Origin: Corynebacterium crudilactis
GTDB taxonomy: Bacteria; Actinomycetota; Actinomycetes; Mycobacteriales; Mycobacteriaceae
NCBI RefSeq assembly: GCF_001643015.1
Contig: NZ_CP015622.1
Span: 2,369,358 to 2,433,357, forward strand
Direction of reading: 5' to 3'
DNA: 64,000 nucleotides
The notes beneath the pieces were generated by a model that was given only the letters and a program-made list of their open reading frames with translations, was not told the DNA's origin and did no database searches. The position numbers and the translations under genes are program-made. This document shows, piece after piece, positions 8,130 through 17,066 of this stretch. Numbering within the stretch: the stretch's first letter is position 1; each line of letters begins with the position of its first letter.

Positions 8130-8984
8130 ATGGCGCTTTTAATCCCCGATGGGGAAGCACAAAGGCTGATAGATGACGTCGCAAAGCATTTGCCTCGCAC
8201 TGGACGCCTGGGCGTCGCCTACTCTGGCGGCGTTGATTCGGCGGTTTTGCTGGCGATTTCGGAATATGTGTTAGGCCATGAGCGGACTTTAGCGATCACT
8301 GCGGTGTCTCCTTCTTTAGCGTCACGCGAACGTGCCCTGGCGGCAGACACTGCGGAATATATTGGTGCGCGCACCATTGAAATCGTGACCAATGAGCAGG
8401 CTGTTGCTGCTTATAAGGCAAATGACGTTGATCGTTGTTATTTCTGCAAAAACGAAATGTTTGAGCGCATCGATGATTCTGTGATTGCCGAATATAACTT
8501 GGCGGCAGTAGCTTATGGCGAAAATGCCGATGACACCAAGCGCATCGATCGTCCCGGCGCGCGTGCAGCAACGGAGCATAATGTGTTGCGTCCGCTGTCC
8601 GATGCGGGATTGAGCAAGGCTGATGTGCGGATGGTGGCGCGGGCTTTTGGTTTGCCAGTGGCAGATAAGCCGGCAGCGCCATGTTTGGCCTCGCGTATTC
8701 CACACGGGCAAGAAGTTACGGAGGAAAAGCTACAGCAAATCGAAGCTGTTGAGTTAGAGCTCTACCGCCTTGGGTTTAGCGATTCGCGGGTACGCCATCA
8801 CGGTGAAATCGCGCGCATTGAGCTGCTGACCTCAGAGATGACACGTGCCACGGAGCCACATATTGCACATGCCGTCCAGGATGCTGCCACTGAAGTTGGC
8901 TTCCGCTTTGCTGTGATTGATCTTAAAGGCATCCAATCAGGTGCACTGACATTGTCCATTATGAATGCGAAAGGCAGCCTGTAA
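8130..8984 (+). CDS. larE: Pyridinium-3,5-biscarboxylate mononucleotide sulfur transferase LarE
   Basis: The 284-residue PP-loop ATPase activates the carboxylates of the pincer precursor with ATP and donates sulfur. The PP-loop is YSGGVDS (31-37). C185 in APCLASRI is at the place of the sacrificial cysteine (C176) of L. plantarum LarE. C103 and C106 form a DRCYFCK pair also common in the family. It therefore looks like the single-cysteine, sacrificial type rather than the three-cysteine iron-sulfur type. It sits between larA and larB with short gaps. Confidence 0.9.
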   Translation: MALLIPDGEAQRLIDDVAKHLPRTGRLGVAYSGGVDSAVLLAISEYVLGHERTLAITAVSPSLASRERALAADTAEYIGARTIEIVTNEQAVAAYKANDVDRCYFCKNEMFERIDDSVIAEYNLAAVAYGENADDTKRIDRPGARAATEHNVLRPLSDAGLSKADVRMVARAFGLPVADKPAAPCLASRIPHGQEVTEEKLQQIEAVELELYRLGFSDSRVRHHGEIARIELLTSEMTRATEPHIAHAVQDAATEVGFRFAVIDLKGIQSGALTLSIMNAKGSL

Positions 8985-8986
8985 TC

Positions 8987-9655
8987 GTGGAACAGAAGAC
9001 TAAAAAGATCGGCGATTTCGCACAGTTGGATGTCGATCGAGCCACTCGCCGGGGCTATGCCGAAGCGATCTATTGTGAATCTAAAACTGTCGAACAAGTT
9101 GCAGCCATTGCAGAAGGTGTCCGCGATGCTGGGCATACGACGCTATTCACGCGTGCTTCCCCGGAGCATGCGCAGGCAGTTATCGACACTTTAGAAGATG
9201 TTTTTTACGATGCCGATGCAGGTTTCCTCGCCTATCCAGCTACTCCCCCTGCTCCAACTGGGGTGAGTGTGCTGGTAGTTGCTGCAGGCACGTCCGATCT
9301 TCCCCAAGCAAAGGAAGCACTACACACTGCTTCCTATTTGGGACGCTCTACCTCATTGATCGTTGATGTTGGAGTGGCCGGTATCCACCGCCTGCTCTCA
9401 TACGAAGAACAATTGCGCGCCGCCGGTGTGCTCATCGTTGCTGCAGGCATGGATGGTGCGCTACCCGGTGTTGTTGCCGGACTGGTTTCTGCACCTGTTG
9501 TCGCTCTGCCTACTTCAGTGGGATACGGCGCCGGAGCAGGAGGCATCGCTCCCCTTCTGACCATGCTCAATGCCTGCGCGCCGGGTGTTGGAGTGGTCAA
9601 CATCGATAACGGTTATGGAGCAGGGCACCTCGCCGCACAAATTGCAGCCCGATAG
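8987..9655 (+). CDS. larB: Nickel-pincer cofactor biosynthesis protein LarB
   Basis: The 222-residue product has a C-terminal AIR-carboxylase (PurE)-like domain: VLVVAAGTSDLP (about 92-103), SYLGRSTSLIVDVGVAG and the PTSVGYGAG motif, then a glycine-rich tail. LarB carboxylates and hydrolyses nicotinic acid adenine dinucleotide to give the biscarboxylated mononucleotide used by LarE. The start is GTG, two bases after the larE stop, with AAAGG upstream inside larE. The gene is followed by two palindromic repeats. Confidence 0.9.
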   Translation: MEQKTKKIGDFAQLDVDRATRRGYAEAIYCESKTVEQVAAIAEGVRDAGHTTLFTRASPEHAQAVIDTLEDVFYDADAGFLAYPATPPAPTGVSVLVVAAGTSDLPQAKEALHTASYLGRSTSLIVDVGVAGIHRLLSYEEQLRAAGVLIVAAGMDGALPGVVAGLVSAPVVALPTSVGYGAGAGGIAPLLTMLNACAPGVGVVNIDNGYGAGHLAAQIAAR

Positions 9656-9671
9656 CTTAGAGACTTCATAA

Positions 9672-9731
9672 AACCAAACCACAGTGCCCACGCTCATCAA
9701 AAAACTGAGTCGTGGGCACTGTGGTTTGGTT
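9672..9731. repeat. Long palindromic repeat, copy 1
   Basis: A 21-bp arm (9672-9692, AACCAAACCACAGTGCCCAC followed by G) is perfectly complementary to 9711-9731. A further CTCA/TGAG pairing extends the stem around a small loop. It lies 16 bp after the larB stop and could work as a terminator, although no T run follows. A degenerate second copy lies next to it, so it may belong to an interspersed palindromic family. Confidence 0.85.
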
Positions 9732-9742
9732 ATTCGATGTCG

Positions 9743-9804
9743 AAACCGGTCACAGGTGCCCACCGATCAGGTTTTATCCTGTCGTGGGCACTCTCATTTG
9801 GTTT
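9743..9804. repeat. Related palindromic repeat, copy 2 (degenerate)
   Basis: The layout matches copy 1: an outer AAACC at 9743 and GGTTT ending at 9804, and an inner GTGCCCAC (9756-9763) matching GTGGGCAC (9784-9791), with CAGG/CCTG closing the loop. The outer arms have diverged. The rest of the larB-larC gap (9805-10001) shows no gene. Confidence 0.75.
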
Positions 9805-10001
9805 AGCGTAAAAGCCCCAAAAAAGATGCCCTGCCAGAATCGATTTTAAGAGCCGCACAGAAGCTTCTTCAGACAAATATTCATGCTGAAAACTCAAGGC
9901 TTTAAACAAGAACACAGGCTCTAATTTCTTAAGTTCGAGATCGCCCTGCCGAGTTCACGAATGCAATTTCGCGCCGTCGTGAAATTGAGTTTGAGCTATT
10001 G

Positions 10002-11192
10002 CTAGTGTGATCTCGAAGTCTGGGAAAATACCTTCGCAATAACTTCCCGTTCTGAAACACCCAGTGCTGTTGCGGCAGCTCGGATATCGTCAAATTCTGG
10101 TTGTGCGCTCATGACTTCTCCGTTGCGGGAGCCAATTTTGATATTGACATTCTGGCCATCTACCTCAACTTGTTCAAAGTGTCGGTCTAATCCTTCTCGT
10201 TGTACCTCCCACGATCTGATTCCAAAGGTGGTGGTGGAGACAAAAAGTGCGGTCTTTACTGCTTCTAGATCTGCATTCGCTATCAATGCGGAAACTGTGT
10301 GGGCAGGGCGGCCCTTCTTCATCAGCATCGGGGTAAGCCATGCATCCTTCGCGCCTGCTGCCAGAAGGTTTTCAATAACGCCTGGCCACAGTCGAGGATC
10401 TTGATCATCCACGTTAGCTTCCAGCTGAATTAGTGTGCGGGTATCCGGATTATTCTGTGTGCTGGAATAAAGCACTGCGCGCACAACATTCGGGCGACCT
10501 GGTGTGTCCTTGGTACCTGCTCCAATTCCGACTTCTTCGATAATAGCTGCAGGTAATGGTCCGGATTGGGTGGCAAAATGACGGATCAATGCCACGCCAG
10601 TGGGAGTAGCTAGTTCGCCCACTGGTTCTGCGCTGCTTTCTAAAGCTCCGGATTGAGTGGGCCAGCCTTTCGCCAATTCTGCAACAGCCGGAACCGGTAC
10701 CGGAATATCCCCGTGGGCTGCCTTAATGCGCCCAAATCCCAAGGCAATTGGCGAAGCGGAAATCTCTCCGGGGTTGAGCTGTCGAACGGCTTCGCACACA
10801 CCAACAACATCTGCGATGGAATCCCAGGCGCCGACCTCATGGAAGTGGATTTTCTCTGGATCAATGCCGTGAACTTTTCCTTCGGCAATGGCGATGAGTG
10901 CAAAGACTGCCAACGCATCAGTTTTGGTTTGTGCCGGGATATCCGCATTGTGGAGAAGTTCTTTAATGGTGCTTAGGTGACGGTGATGGTGGTGTTCATG
11001 TTGGGCCTCAACGTGTAGCTTGATGCCACGCTGGCCTTGGCGAATGACTTCTTCTGCAGCAAGGTTCACATCTCCGGGGATAACAGTCTCTACGACCTGT
11101 TGGATCCGAGGAAGATCCGCTCCGACATCAAGCAACGCACCTAATAACATATCGCCAGCAACACCTGCTGTGGCGTCGATCCACAATCCCAT
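10002..11192 (-). CDS. larC: Nickel insertion protein LarC
   Basis: LarC inserts nickel into the dithio-pincer nucleotide in a CTP-dependent step. The conserved start [20 protein letters not shown] is reached from ATG at 11192; a longer GTG start at 11294 adds 34 residues without homology. A His-rich patch ([11 protein letters not shown]) is typical and probably holds nickel. The C-terminal half contains [10 protein letters not shown] and the [10 protein letters not shown] motif. In L. plantarum, larC is split and read through by frameshifting; here both halves are one uninterrupted frame of about 396 residues. The gene faces larB and is divergent from the isomerase gene, so it is transcribed apart from larAEB. 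Confidence 0.9.
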   Translation of the reverse strand: MGLWIDATAGVAGDMLLGALLDVGADLPRIQQVVETVIPGDVNLAAEEVIRQGQRGIKLHVEAQHEHHHHRHLSTIKELLHNADIPAQTKTDALAVFALIAIAEGKVHGIDPEKIHFHEVGAWDSIADVVGVCEAVRQLNPGEISASPIALGFGRIKAAHGDIPVPVPAVAELAKGWPTQSGALESSAEPVGELATPTGVALIRHFATQSGPLPAAIIEEVGIGAGTKDTPGRPNVVRAVLYSSTQNNPDTRTLIQLEANVDDQDPRLWPGVIENLLAAGAKDAWLTPMLMKKGRPAHTVSALIANADLEAVKTALFVSTTTFGIRSWEVQREGLDRHFEQVEVDGQNVNIKIGSRNGEVMSAQPEFDDIRAAATALGVSEREVIAKVFSQTSRSH

Positions 11193-11318
11193 GATTCCCA
11201 CTTCTTCAATTAGCTCAACAAAACGTTTGTTAACCCAGCTTAGACCGATGAGCCGAGGCAAAGATTCAGCCTCGTTATTAGACTCAAAGCACACTAATTT
11301 TTAAAGGAGCCGAATTTC
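11193..11318. promoter_or_regulatory. Divergent larC / isomerase promoter region
   Basis: The 126-bp gap contains the palindrome AAACGTTT (11221-11228) inside a wider near-palindrome ACAAAACGTTTGT, and a small hairpin CGAGGC-N9-GCCTCG. One shared operator could control larC and the isomerase together. No regulator gene is adjacent. Confidence 0.35.
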
Positions 11319-12071
11319 ATGTCAAGGTTTTCTGCTAATTTATCTTTGACTTTTAATGAAGTAGATTTTTTAGACCGTTTTCAGGCTGCAGCACGCCATC
11401 CGTTTAGCGCAGTGGAGTTTCAGTTTCCCTATGCGTTTGAGCCACAGGAAATTCGACAGAGTGCTGCTGAGGCAGGTCTTGCCATTGATCTTTTCAATGC
11501 GCCACCGGGGGATACTTTTGGTCTTGCAGCATTGGCATCCCCTGAGGAGTTTCAGGAATCGATCGCACAGGCCATCAATTACGCAAAAGTTCTCAAGCCA
11601 AAGAAGTTACACATCATGGCTGGAATCGCGGACGTTACGTCAAAAACTACGGTGCGCTATGTGGAAAACATACGCTGGGCTGCGCGGCAACTACAAAAAT
11701 TAGACATTCTGGTTGTTATTGAACCCATTAATCACTATTCAGTTCCTGGCTATTTCCTACATACCTTAGAGCAGGCGTATTGGCTCATTGAACGCATTGA
11801 CCACCCCAATGTGAAGATCTTGTTTGATGTGTTCCATATTCAGCAGATCCATGGCAATCTCACGCGCCGGCTGCGCGAAGTTCATGGCGCCGGGCTTTTA
11901 GGGCATGTTCAAGTGGCCAGCACACCAGATCGACACGAACCTGGCACTGGTGAAGTCAATGATGCCTATATTTTCCAACAATTGGAAGAACTGGGATACG
12001 AGGGCCTTATCGGTGGTGAATATCTCCCAGCAAGTGAAACTTCAGCTGGTTTGGGCTGGTTGAACCTCTAG
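11319..12071 (+). CDS. Hydroxypyruvate isomerase-like TIM-barrel protein (Hyi/OtnI family)
   Basis: The 250-residue product belongs to the xylose-isomerase-like TIM barrel family. The metal and substrate residues are visible in VVIEPINHYSVPGYFL, ILFDVFHIQ, LGHVQVAS and IGGEYLPA; NAPPGD near residue 60 is typical of Hyi and OtnI. Family members isomerise hydroxypyruvate to tartronate semialdehyde, or 2-oxo-tetronate. AAAGGAG lies 9 nt before the ATG. Its promoter faces that of larC, so it probably belongs to the same pathway as the LarA enzyme. That would give a route in which a 2-hydroxy acid is epimerised and its oxo-form isomerised; this link is inference. Confidence 0.82.
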   Translation: MSRFSANLSLTFNEVDFLDRFQAAARHPFSAVEFQFPYAFEPQEIRQSAAEAGLAIDLFNAPPGDTFGLAALASPEEFQESIAQAINYAKVLKPKKLHIMAGIADVTSKTTVRYVENIRWAARQLQKLDILVVIEPINHYSVPGYFLHTLEQAYWLIERIDHPNVKILFDVFHIQQIHGNLTRRLREVHGAGLLGHVQVASTPDRHEPGTGEVNDAYIFQQLEELGYEGLIGGEYLPASETSAGLGWLNL

Positions 12072-12144
12072 ATCGCAGGAGGTGTCGCACCCATGACGTA
12101 CCATGAACTTCGAACGTTTTTTAAAAGCCACAAAGGAGCCTGAC

Positions 12145-12945
12145 ATGGCGTTACCACTACCCAGCAAGAGTGCTCGAGCCCTTGTTACTGGGGCAAGCCA
12201 AGGCATTGGCCTCGCCATTGCGCGCGATTTGGCACGGTATGGGCACAACCTCATTTTGGTTGCCCGCCGTGAAGAGGTGCTCAAAGATATCGCTGCGGAG
12301 TTGGAGAAAAAGCATGGCGTAATCGTTGAGGTTCGTGCAGTGGATTTGAGTGATGCGCAAGCTCGCAAGGTGTTGATCGAGGAGATCACAGACCGCGAGA
12401 TCAACATCATCATCAACTCTGCGGGCATCGCGAGTTTTGGGCCGTTCAAGGATCAGGATTGGTCTTATGAAACTGCCCAGTTCGAGCTCAATGCCACTGC
12501 CGTTTTTGAGCTCACTCATGCAGTCCTCGGCGGCATGGTGGAGCGTGGCACGGGTGCAATCTGCAATGTGGGTTCTGCGGCAGGCAATGTGCCAATTCCT
12601 AATAACGCCACCTATGTTCTCACCAAGGCAGGTGTTAATGCGTTTACGGAAGCTTTGCACTATGAGCTGCGCGGAACTGGTGTGGCGTGTACGTTGCTTG
12701 CGCCTGGTCCTGTCCGGGAAGCAGTAATTCCTGAATCCGAAAAGTCGATCGTGGACAAGGTGGTCCCTGATTTCTTGTGGACCACTTATGAGTCTTGTTC
12801 TGCAGAGACGTTGCGTGCGCTGTCCAAGAACCGTCGTCGCGTTGTGCCGGGACCGCTGTCCAAGGCCATGAATGCTGTTTCTACCATTGCTCCAACCGCT
12901 GTGCTCTCCCCTGTTATGGGCTGGGTTTATAAGAAGATGGGTTAG
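12145..12945 (+). CDS. cmrA: Short-chain dehydrogenase, probable mycolate reductase CmrA
   Basis: The 266-residue classical SDR has TGASQGIG (15-22) for NADPH binding, an NSAG motif and the YVLTK catalytic Tyr/Lys, with a C-terminal hydrophobic helix-like tail ([11 protein letters not shown]). The chosen ATG has AAAGGAG six bases upstream; the ATG at 12103 does not. The gene lies directly before orn, as does Rv2509 in M. tuberculosis, and in C. glutamicum the orthologue reduces the beta-keto mycolate to the mature mycolic acid of the outer membrane. The assignment rests on position and family; SDRs are otherwise hard to tell apart. Confidence 0.8.
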   Translation: MALPLPSKSARALVTGASQGIGLAIARDLARYGHNLILVARREEVLKDIAAELEKKHGVIVEVRAVDLSDAQARKVLIEEITDREINIIINSAGIASFGPFKDQDWSYETAQFELNATAVFELTHAVLGGMVERGTGAICNVGSAAGNVPIPNNATYVLTKAGVNAFTEALHYELRGTGVACTLLAPGPVREAVIPESEKSIVDKVVPDFLWTTYESCSAETLRALSKNRRRVVPGPLSKAMNAVSTIAPTAVLSPVMGWVYKKMG

Positions 12946-12953
12946 TTTTAAAA

Positions 12954-13610
12954 GTGTCTGATTCTGAAAACAACACTCCTACTGTCGCAGCTCGCGATGA
13001 CCGCCTGGTGTGGGTCGATCTGGAAATGACAGGTCTGGATCTAGAGCGCCATGTGATCGTTGAGGTTGCAGCGTTGGTGACTGATGCCAACCTGAATGTT
13101 ATCGGTGAAGGTGTGGATCTGGTTGTCCACGCTACTGAGGAAGAACTGGCGCAGATGGATGATTTTGTCACCAATATGCATGGCTCTTCCGGCTTGACTG
13201 AGCAGATCCGTAAATCAGCTGTCACGTTGAAAGAGGCAGAAGATGCGGTGCTTGCGTTGATTGAGAAGCATTGCGATCCAGCTCATCCAGCACCTTTGGC
13301 TGGCAACTCGATTGCTACGGATCGTGCATTTATCCGTGAGCAAATGCCACGGCTAGATGCTGCATTGCATTACCGCATGGTGGATGTGTCCTCTGTCAAG
13401 GAGTTGGCGCGCCGTTGGTATCCACGGGTGTATTACAAGCAGCCAGCAAAGGGCTTGTCTCACCGCGCATTGGCAGACATCGTGGAATCTATCCGCGAGT
13501 TGGACTACTACCGCCGTTCTTTCTTCGTGGCAGAGCCTGGCCCAACCTCAGAGCAGTGTGCAGATGATGCGCAAGCAGCAGTGGAGCGTTTTGCGCCCTA
13601 CTTTGATTAA
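12954..13610 (+). CDS. orn: Oligoribonuclease
   Basis: The 218-residue DEDDh 3'-5' exoribonuclease clears 2-5 nt RNA fragments and dinucleotides. VDLEMTGLD near residue 22-30 holds the first Asp/Glu pair. [10 protein letters not shown] and the C-terminal [11 protein letters not shown] (His and last Asp) complete the active site. The start is GTG, eight bases after the cmrA stop. The last four bases overlap the convergent esterase gene. The N-terminal 15-20 residues before RLVWVDLEM are variable and could be shorter than given. Confidence 0.93.
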   Translation: MSDSENNTPTVAARDDRLVWVDLEMTGLDLERHVIVEVAALVTDANLNVIGEGVDLVVHATEEELAQMDDFVTNMHGSSGLTEQIRKSAVTLKEAEDAVLALIEKHCDPAHPAPLAGNSIATDRAFIREQMPRLDAALHYRMVDVSSVKELARRWYPRVYYKQPAKGLSHRALADIVESIRELDYYRRSFFVAEPGPTSEQCADDAQAAVERFAPYFD

Positions 13611-14851
13611 AGAGTTTTAAGCAGCCTGGTGAGCTCGGTCAGCATATGCACGCGCCACCAGGACCAATCATGTCCACCGTGGACACCACGCACGCGGACT
13701 TCACGGATATCGCCGGACAGATCCTCAGCAAGCTGATGCGATAAGCGCAGCATCTCACCTTCGTATTTACCGGTTTGTAGGTGAATCGAGCTCCACTGCT
13801 CTGCTGCAGAAAGCGCATCGGCTACATTAAAGCGCCACAAGCTTGGTGATTGCGCGATTGCATGGCCTACTTCGCCATCGGAAAGCGCAAGCGCCCACAG
13901 GGACGCTAGTCCGCCGCAGCTTGCGCCGGTGACAATGGTGTCCTCGCCGCGCGCAGAGATGTTGTAGGTCGCGCGCACGTGCGGGAGGAGGGCGTCGATA
14001 AGCGTATCAACCTGTCCACCAGGCACGCCGAGGGTTTCCCAGCGGCGTTCGGTATCTACGGAATCAAGCATGAGCAAGCTGACTGGTGGCAGCAGGCCAA
14101 TCGCGATCGCCGCATCCACCTGCGCGGGCAGATTCATGCTGTTGTTCCAATATTGGCCATCAAAAAGCACCAGCAACGGTGCTTTGACCGGCGCCTCATA
14201 GAACCAGAAATGCTCTCCAGCGACGGTTTCCTCCGCCACTTCTACGCTTCTCGACGCCGCAACCCAGCAATCCGGCAAGGCATCAGGGCCTTCAACCAGT
14301 GAGCAATCCATGATCTGGCCCATCGCACGGACGTCTACACGCCCGCCAGACATGGCTGCTTTCAGGATTTCTGTCCGGTCACTTGACTGGCGCCAAGGTG
14401 GAATGCTGCCGCCTTCCCACGCATTAATGGTGTAGCTAGCACGCCAATCAGAAGGCATACGCAGGCTTAAAATCCACAAATCAGAACCTGCAAGGCGAAC
14501 CATTTCGGAGTCTTCGATGCGCTCGTGATCAAAAATTCCATTGATCCACAACAGCACCGATGTAGCTCCGGGGCATTCCACAATCCAGGTGTACATGCAC
14601 ACATCTGGATTGCCTTCAGGATCATCCTCGATGATGGGATTTGGCTTGGCTAAAGCAGAAACAGCCATGTCACCACAACGACGGGCGGAGTGCTCTCCGC
14701 CCTCGCGCACGGCTTCGCCCCAGGAAATTTCCATAGGGCTTTCAATGCGCATGTGCTTTTTGGGGTTGTATTGTGACACGGTTGGCGACAACTCCACATG
14801 AGCGGACCCATAGCGGTCCACCCACGTTTTTGTCTGCCTCAACGGTGGCAT
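13607..14851 (-). CDS. Enterochelin-esterase-like hydrolase (Fes/IroE type)
   Basis: The 414-residue product has an N-terminal beta-rich domain (about 60-190) like that of Fes, followed by an alpha/beta hydrolase. [10 protein letters not shown] starts the catalytic domain, the nucleophile serine is in [12 protein letters not shown] and the catalytic histidine in [11 protein letters not shown] near the end. Family members hydrolyse trilactone catecholate siderophores in the cytoplasm to free iron. No siderophore synthesis or uptake genes lie near it, and I see no DtxR-like box just upstream. It may serve imported siderophores or another ester. Confidence 0.85.
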   Translation of the reverse strand: MPPLRQTKTWVDRYGSAHVELSPTVSQYNPKKHMRIESPMEISWGEAVREGGEHSARRCGDMAVSALAKPNPIIEDDPEGNPDVCMYTWIVECPGATSVLLWINGIFDHERIEDSEMVRLAGSDLWILSLRMPSDWRASYTINAWEGGSIPPWRQSSDRTEILKAAMSGGRVDVRAMGQIMDCSLVEGPDALPDCWVAASRSVEVAEETVAGEHFWFYEAPVKAPLLVLFDGQYWNNSMNLPAQVDAAIAIGLLPPVSLLMLDSVDTERRWETLGVPGGQVDTLIDALLPHVRATYNISARGEDTIVTGASCGGLASLWALALSDGEVGHAIAQSPSLWRFNVADALSAAEQWSSIHLQTGKYEGEMLRLSHQLAEDLSGDIREVRVRGVHGGHDWSWWRVHMLTELTRLLKTL

Positions 14852-15039
14852 CTAGTTTTCCCCTTGGCCTGGTCATTACATGTATTGCACTACAAACGTG
14901 CACAACCGGCAAGCCTTCTTCGCGCTTATAAGCCACGAAAACGACCGCCGGTTTTAAAAACAGGTTGTAAGTCTAGTTCAGACGATTAATGCAGGCAATA
15001 TTAATAACCAACCATGGAATTTATCTGCCAGAACCGGAA

Positions 15040-16281
15040 CTACCACGCAGAAGTTTGATCCGCGTTCCCCTTGCTCCATTCAGACCAAGGAATGTTCCAA
15101 TCTCCCAATCCGTCATAGCCACTGAGGGTTTCACCGATGGTGTTTTTCACAGTCACAATATCACCGCGCTTGACGGTTTCCTGGAACCACTGAGCATTCT
15201 CGGTAGAAACATTGATGCAACCATGTGAGGTGTTATAGCTACCCTGTGCGCCCACCGACCATGGTGCCGCGTGAACATAAATGCCAGAGTAGGACATTTG
15301 GGTCGCGTACTTCACTGGAGTACGGTAGCCACCTTCGTCATAGCCCAAGCCAAACGTGGTGGAATCCATGATCATAGATTCATTGCGGTCACCAATGATG
15401 TAAATACCATTAGGTGTTGCCCACTCGGAGGTGTCACGTCCAAAAGAGACTGGCATGCTGCGCAGCAACTCACCGTTTTTGTACACGCTCATACTCTTGG
15501 TGGCATCATCAGCCACCACTTCAACTTTGTCGCCGATGGTGAAATTCGTGGCGTTATCAGTCTCGCCCCACACGCCGCCACCAAGATCCTGGCCATAGAT
15601 GTCGGCTTCAACAGTAACTTCGGTACCAGGGGTCCAGTACTCAGCCGGACGCCAGCGAAGCTCACTGTTATTCAACCAATAAAAGCCACCCTCAACCTTT
15701 GGTGACGTAGTCACGGTAATGGCATCTTCCGCCGCTTGGCGATCATCAATAGGGATTCCGAAACGGAATCCAATGGTCTGCCCAACACCAACTACAGAAT
15801 CCGCCAAAGGTGACAACGCCACTGATGTGGTTGCAGCCGGAGCGGCAGTACTAAATGACACAGTTGAAGACTCGCCGTTTTTATCGGTCGCCTTCACTGT
15901 GTAGGTGCGGTTATATCCAAGAGTCTCGGCAGACGTCCAACTACGCCCATCATCAGAAAGCTCAGATTCCACCTCATAGCCGGATTCATTAGTCATGGAG
16001 ACCTTGCTCAGGCCATCACCCAATGACTTCACGATTACCGATTCAGAAGGGTCTACTTCATCTGCGCCATCATCAACAGAAACTGCCGGAGCCTGAAGCT
16101 CTTCCGACTCAACTTCACGACTCTGCTGCGAAGAACTCTCTTGCGCATCACTTCGTTCAATTGTGCAACCCGTAAGCGCCAGTGAACCAATTGCCAGCAA
16201 TGCAAGGAATGATCCTGCTACTACTCCGCGCCTACCACGAAAAACCTGCACTTGCTTACGCCCTTCTAGCAAAATTGCCAA
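15040..16281 (-). CDS. lppS: L,D-transpeptidase lipoprotein (LppS/LdtB type)
   Basis: The 413-residue product has a basic N-terminus, a hydrophobic stretch and the lipobox LTGC (C39), so it is a lipid-anchored extracellular protein. A Ser/Glu-rich linker leads to immunoglobulin-like domains (about 85-270) and a C-terminal YkuD domain. The catalytic motif SHGCINVS has the nucleophile at C355. It makes 3-3 crosslinks in peptidoglycan. The neighbourhood (cmrA, orn, this gene, acpS, fas further on) parallels Rv2509-Rv2511-Rv2518c in M. tuberculosis, where the orthologue is LppS/LdtB. Confidence 0.92.
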   Translation of the reverse strand: MAILLEGRKQVQVFRGRRGVVAGSFLALLAIGSLALTGCTIERSDAQESSSQQSREVESEELQAPAVSVDDGADEVDPSESVIVKSLGDGLSKVSMTNESGYEVESELSDDGRSWTSAETLGYNRTYTVKATDKNGESSTVSFSTAAPAATTSVALSPLADSVVGVGQTIGFRFGIPIDDRQAAEDAITVTTSPKVEGGFYWLNNSELRWRPAEYWTPGTEVTVEADIYGQDLGGGVWGETDNATNFTIGDKVEVVADDATKSMSVYKNGELLRSMPVSFGRDTSEWATPNGIYIIGDRNESMIMDSTTFGLGYDEGGYRTPVKYATQMSYSGIYVHAAPWSVGAQGSYNTSHGCINVSTENAQWFQETVKRGDIVTVKNTIGETLSGYDGLGDWNIPWSEWSKGNADQTSAW

Positions 16282-16712
16282 AACTTAAAAAAGAGCCAGT
16301 TCTTAAAAGACCACTCTCAGTTTGGAAAATAATCCCAAACCACGAGAATCCAAAAGCTAAGAAACTGACAAAATCTAAAACCACACGCTACTAGCGAAAA
16401 CTATGGAAACTAAGCCAACATTCCCGTCAGTAATCAAATTGTTAGAAGAACGACACAAATACGCAGCCTTTTAACATGTAGCTACTGTGATTATCCATAG
16501 ATAACAGGACAACGTTACGCTCCGGAGGTTAATATAGTGCTTTTGTAGGCAAATCGTTACCATCTCACACTCATCAAAACTGGATGTACTGATAATTCCA
16601 CATAAAACCATGCACAAGAACGTCCCTGACGTGCAGATTTTACTTTGAATCTAGTTACCTGTTATATTTTTCTTCGTTGCCAGCGAGGAACGCACCTCAG
16701 CAAAGCAGCAAT
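16282..16712. other. Gene-free stretch upstream of lppS and tRNA-Lys
   Basis: These 431 bp contain no convincing frame on either strand. They must carry the lppS promoter (leftward) and the tRNA promoter (rightward; TATATT near 16663 is a possible -10). No repeat or hairpin stands out. Confidence 0.5.
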
Positions 16713-16788
16713 GCGCCATTAGCTCAATTGGTAGAGCATCTGACTCTTAATCAGAGGGTTCGGGGTTCGATTCCCTGATGGCGCACCA
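16713..16788 (+). tRNA. tRNA-Lys (CTT), copy 1 with encoded CCA
   Basis: The acceptor stem GCGCCAT pairs with ATGGCGC. The anticodon arm TCTGA-CTCTTAA-TCAGA gives anticodon CTT. The discriminator A at 16785 is followed by genomic CCA. It is identical over the whole tRNA to the copy 164 bp downstream. Confidence 0.97.
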
Positions 16789-16876
16789 AGTAAGTTTCCT
16801 TCAATCACCTGCATTGCAGTGAGCGAGTTGCTTCTTGAATGCTAGTAAGAGTATCTTAACTAAGCAGAACAAAAAT

Positions 16877-16949
16877 GCGCCATTAGCTCAATTGGTAGAG
16901 CATCTGACTCTTAATCAGAGGGTTCGGGGTTCGATTCCCTGATGGCGCA
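16877..16949 (+). tRNA. tRNA-Lys (CTT), copy 2 without encoded CCA
   Basis: The 73-nt tRNA is the same as copy 1, but the next bases are CAT rather than CCA, so the CCA end must be added by the nucleotidyl transferase. A terminator follows at once. Confidence 0.97.
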
Positions 16950-16957
16950 CATGAGAT

Positions 16958-16993
16958 AAAGTCCCATTCGCTTTAAGCGAATGGGACTTTTTC
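16958..16993 (+). terminator. Terminator after the tRNA-Lys pair
   Basis: A perfect stem AAAGTCCCATTCGCT (16958-16972) with AGCGAATGGGACTTT (16976-16990) has a minimal loop and is followed by TTTTCG. Confidence 0.93.
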
Positions 16994-17013
16994 GTTATCT
17001 CCTGCCATACCTG

Positions 17014-17050
17014 GAAAAGCTCTCCACGCCATAGGCATGGAGAGCTTCCT
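17014..17050 (-). terminator. Terminator of betT
   Basis: On the minus strand GCTCTCCATGCC pairs with GGCGTGGAGAGC (one G-U pair) around a TAT loop and is followed by TTTT. It starts 17 bp after the betT stop codon. Confidence 0.88.
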
Positions 17051-17066
17051 CTCATTATCTTGCAGT

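Noticed and set aside
9730..9915. Small minus strand frame downstream of larB
   Set aside because: It is made largely of the second palindromic repeat and has no ribosome site.
11193..11294. N-terminal extension of LarC from a GTG
   Set aside because: The conserved LarC start lies at ATG 11192; the extra 34 residues would fill the divergent promoter region.
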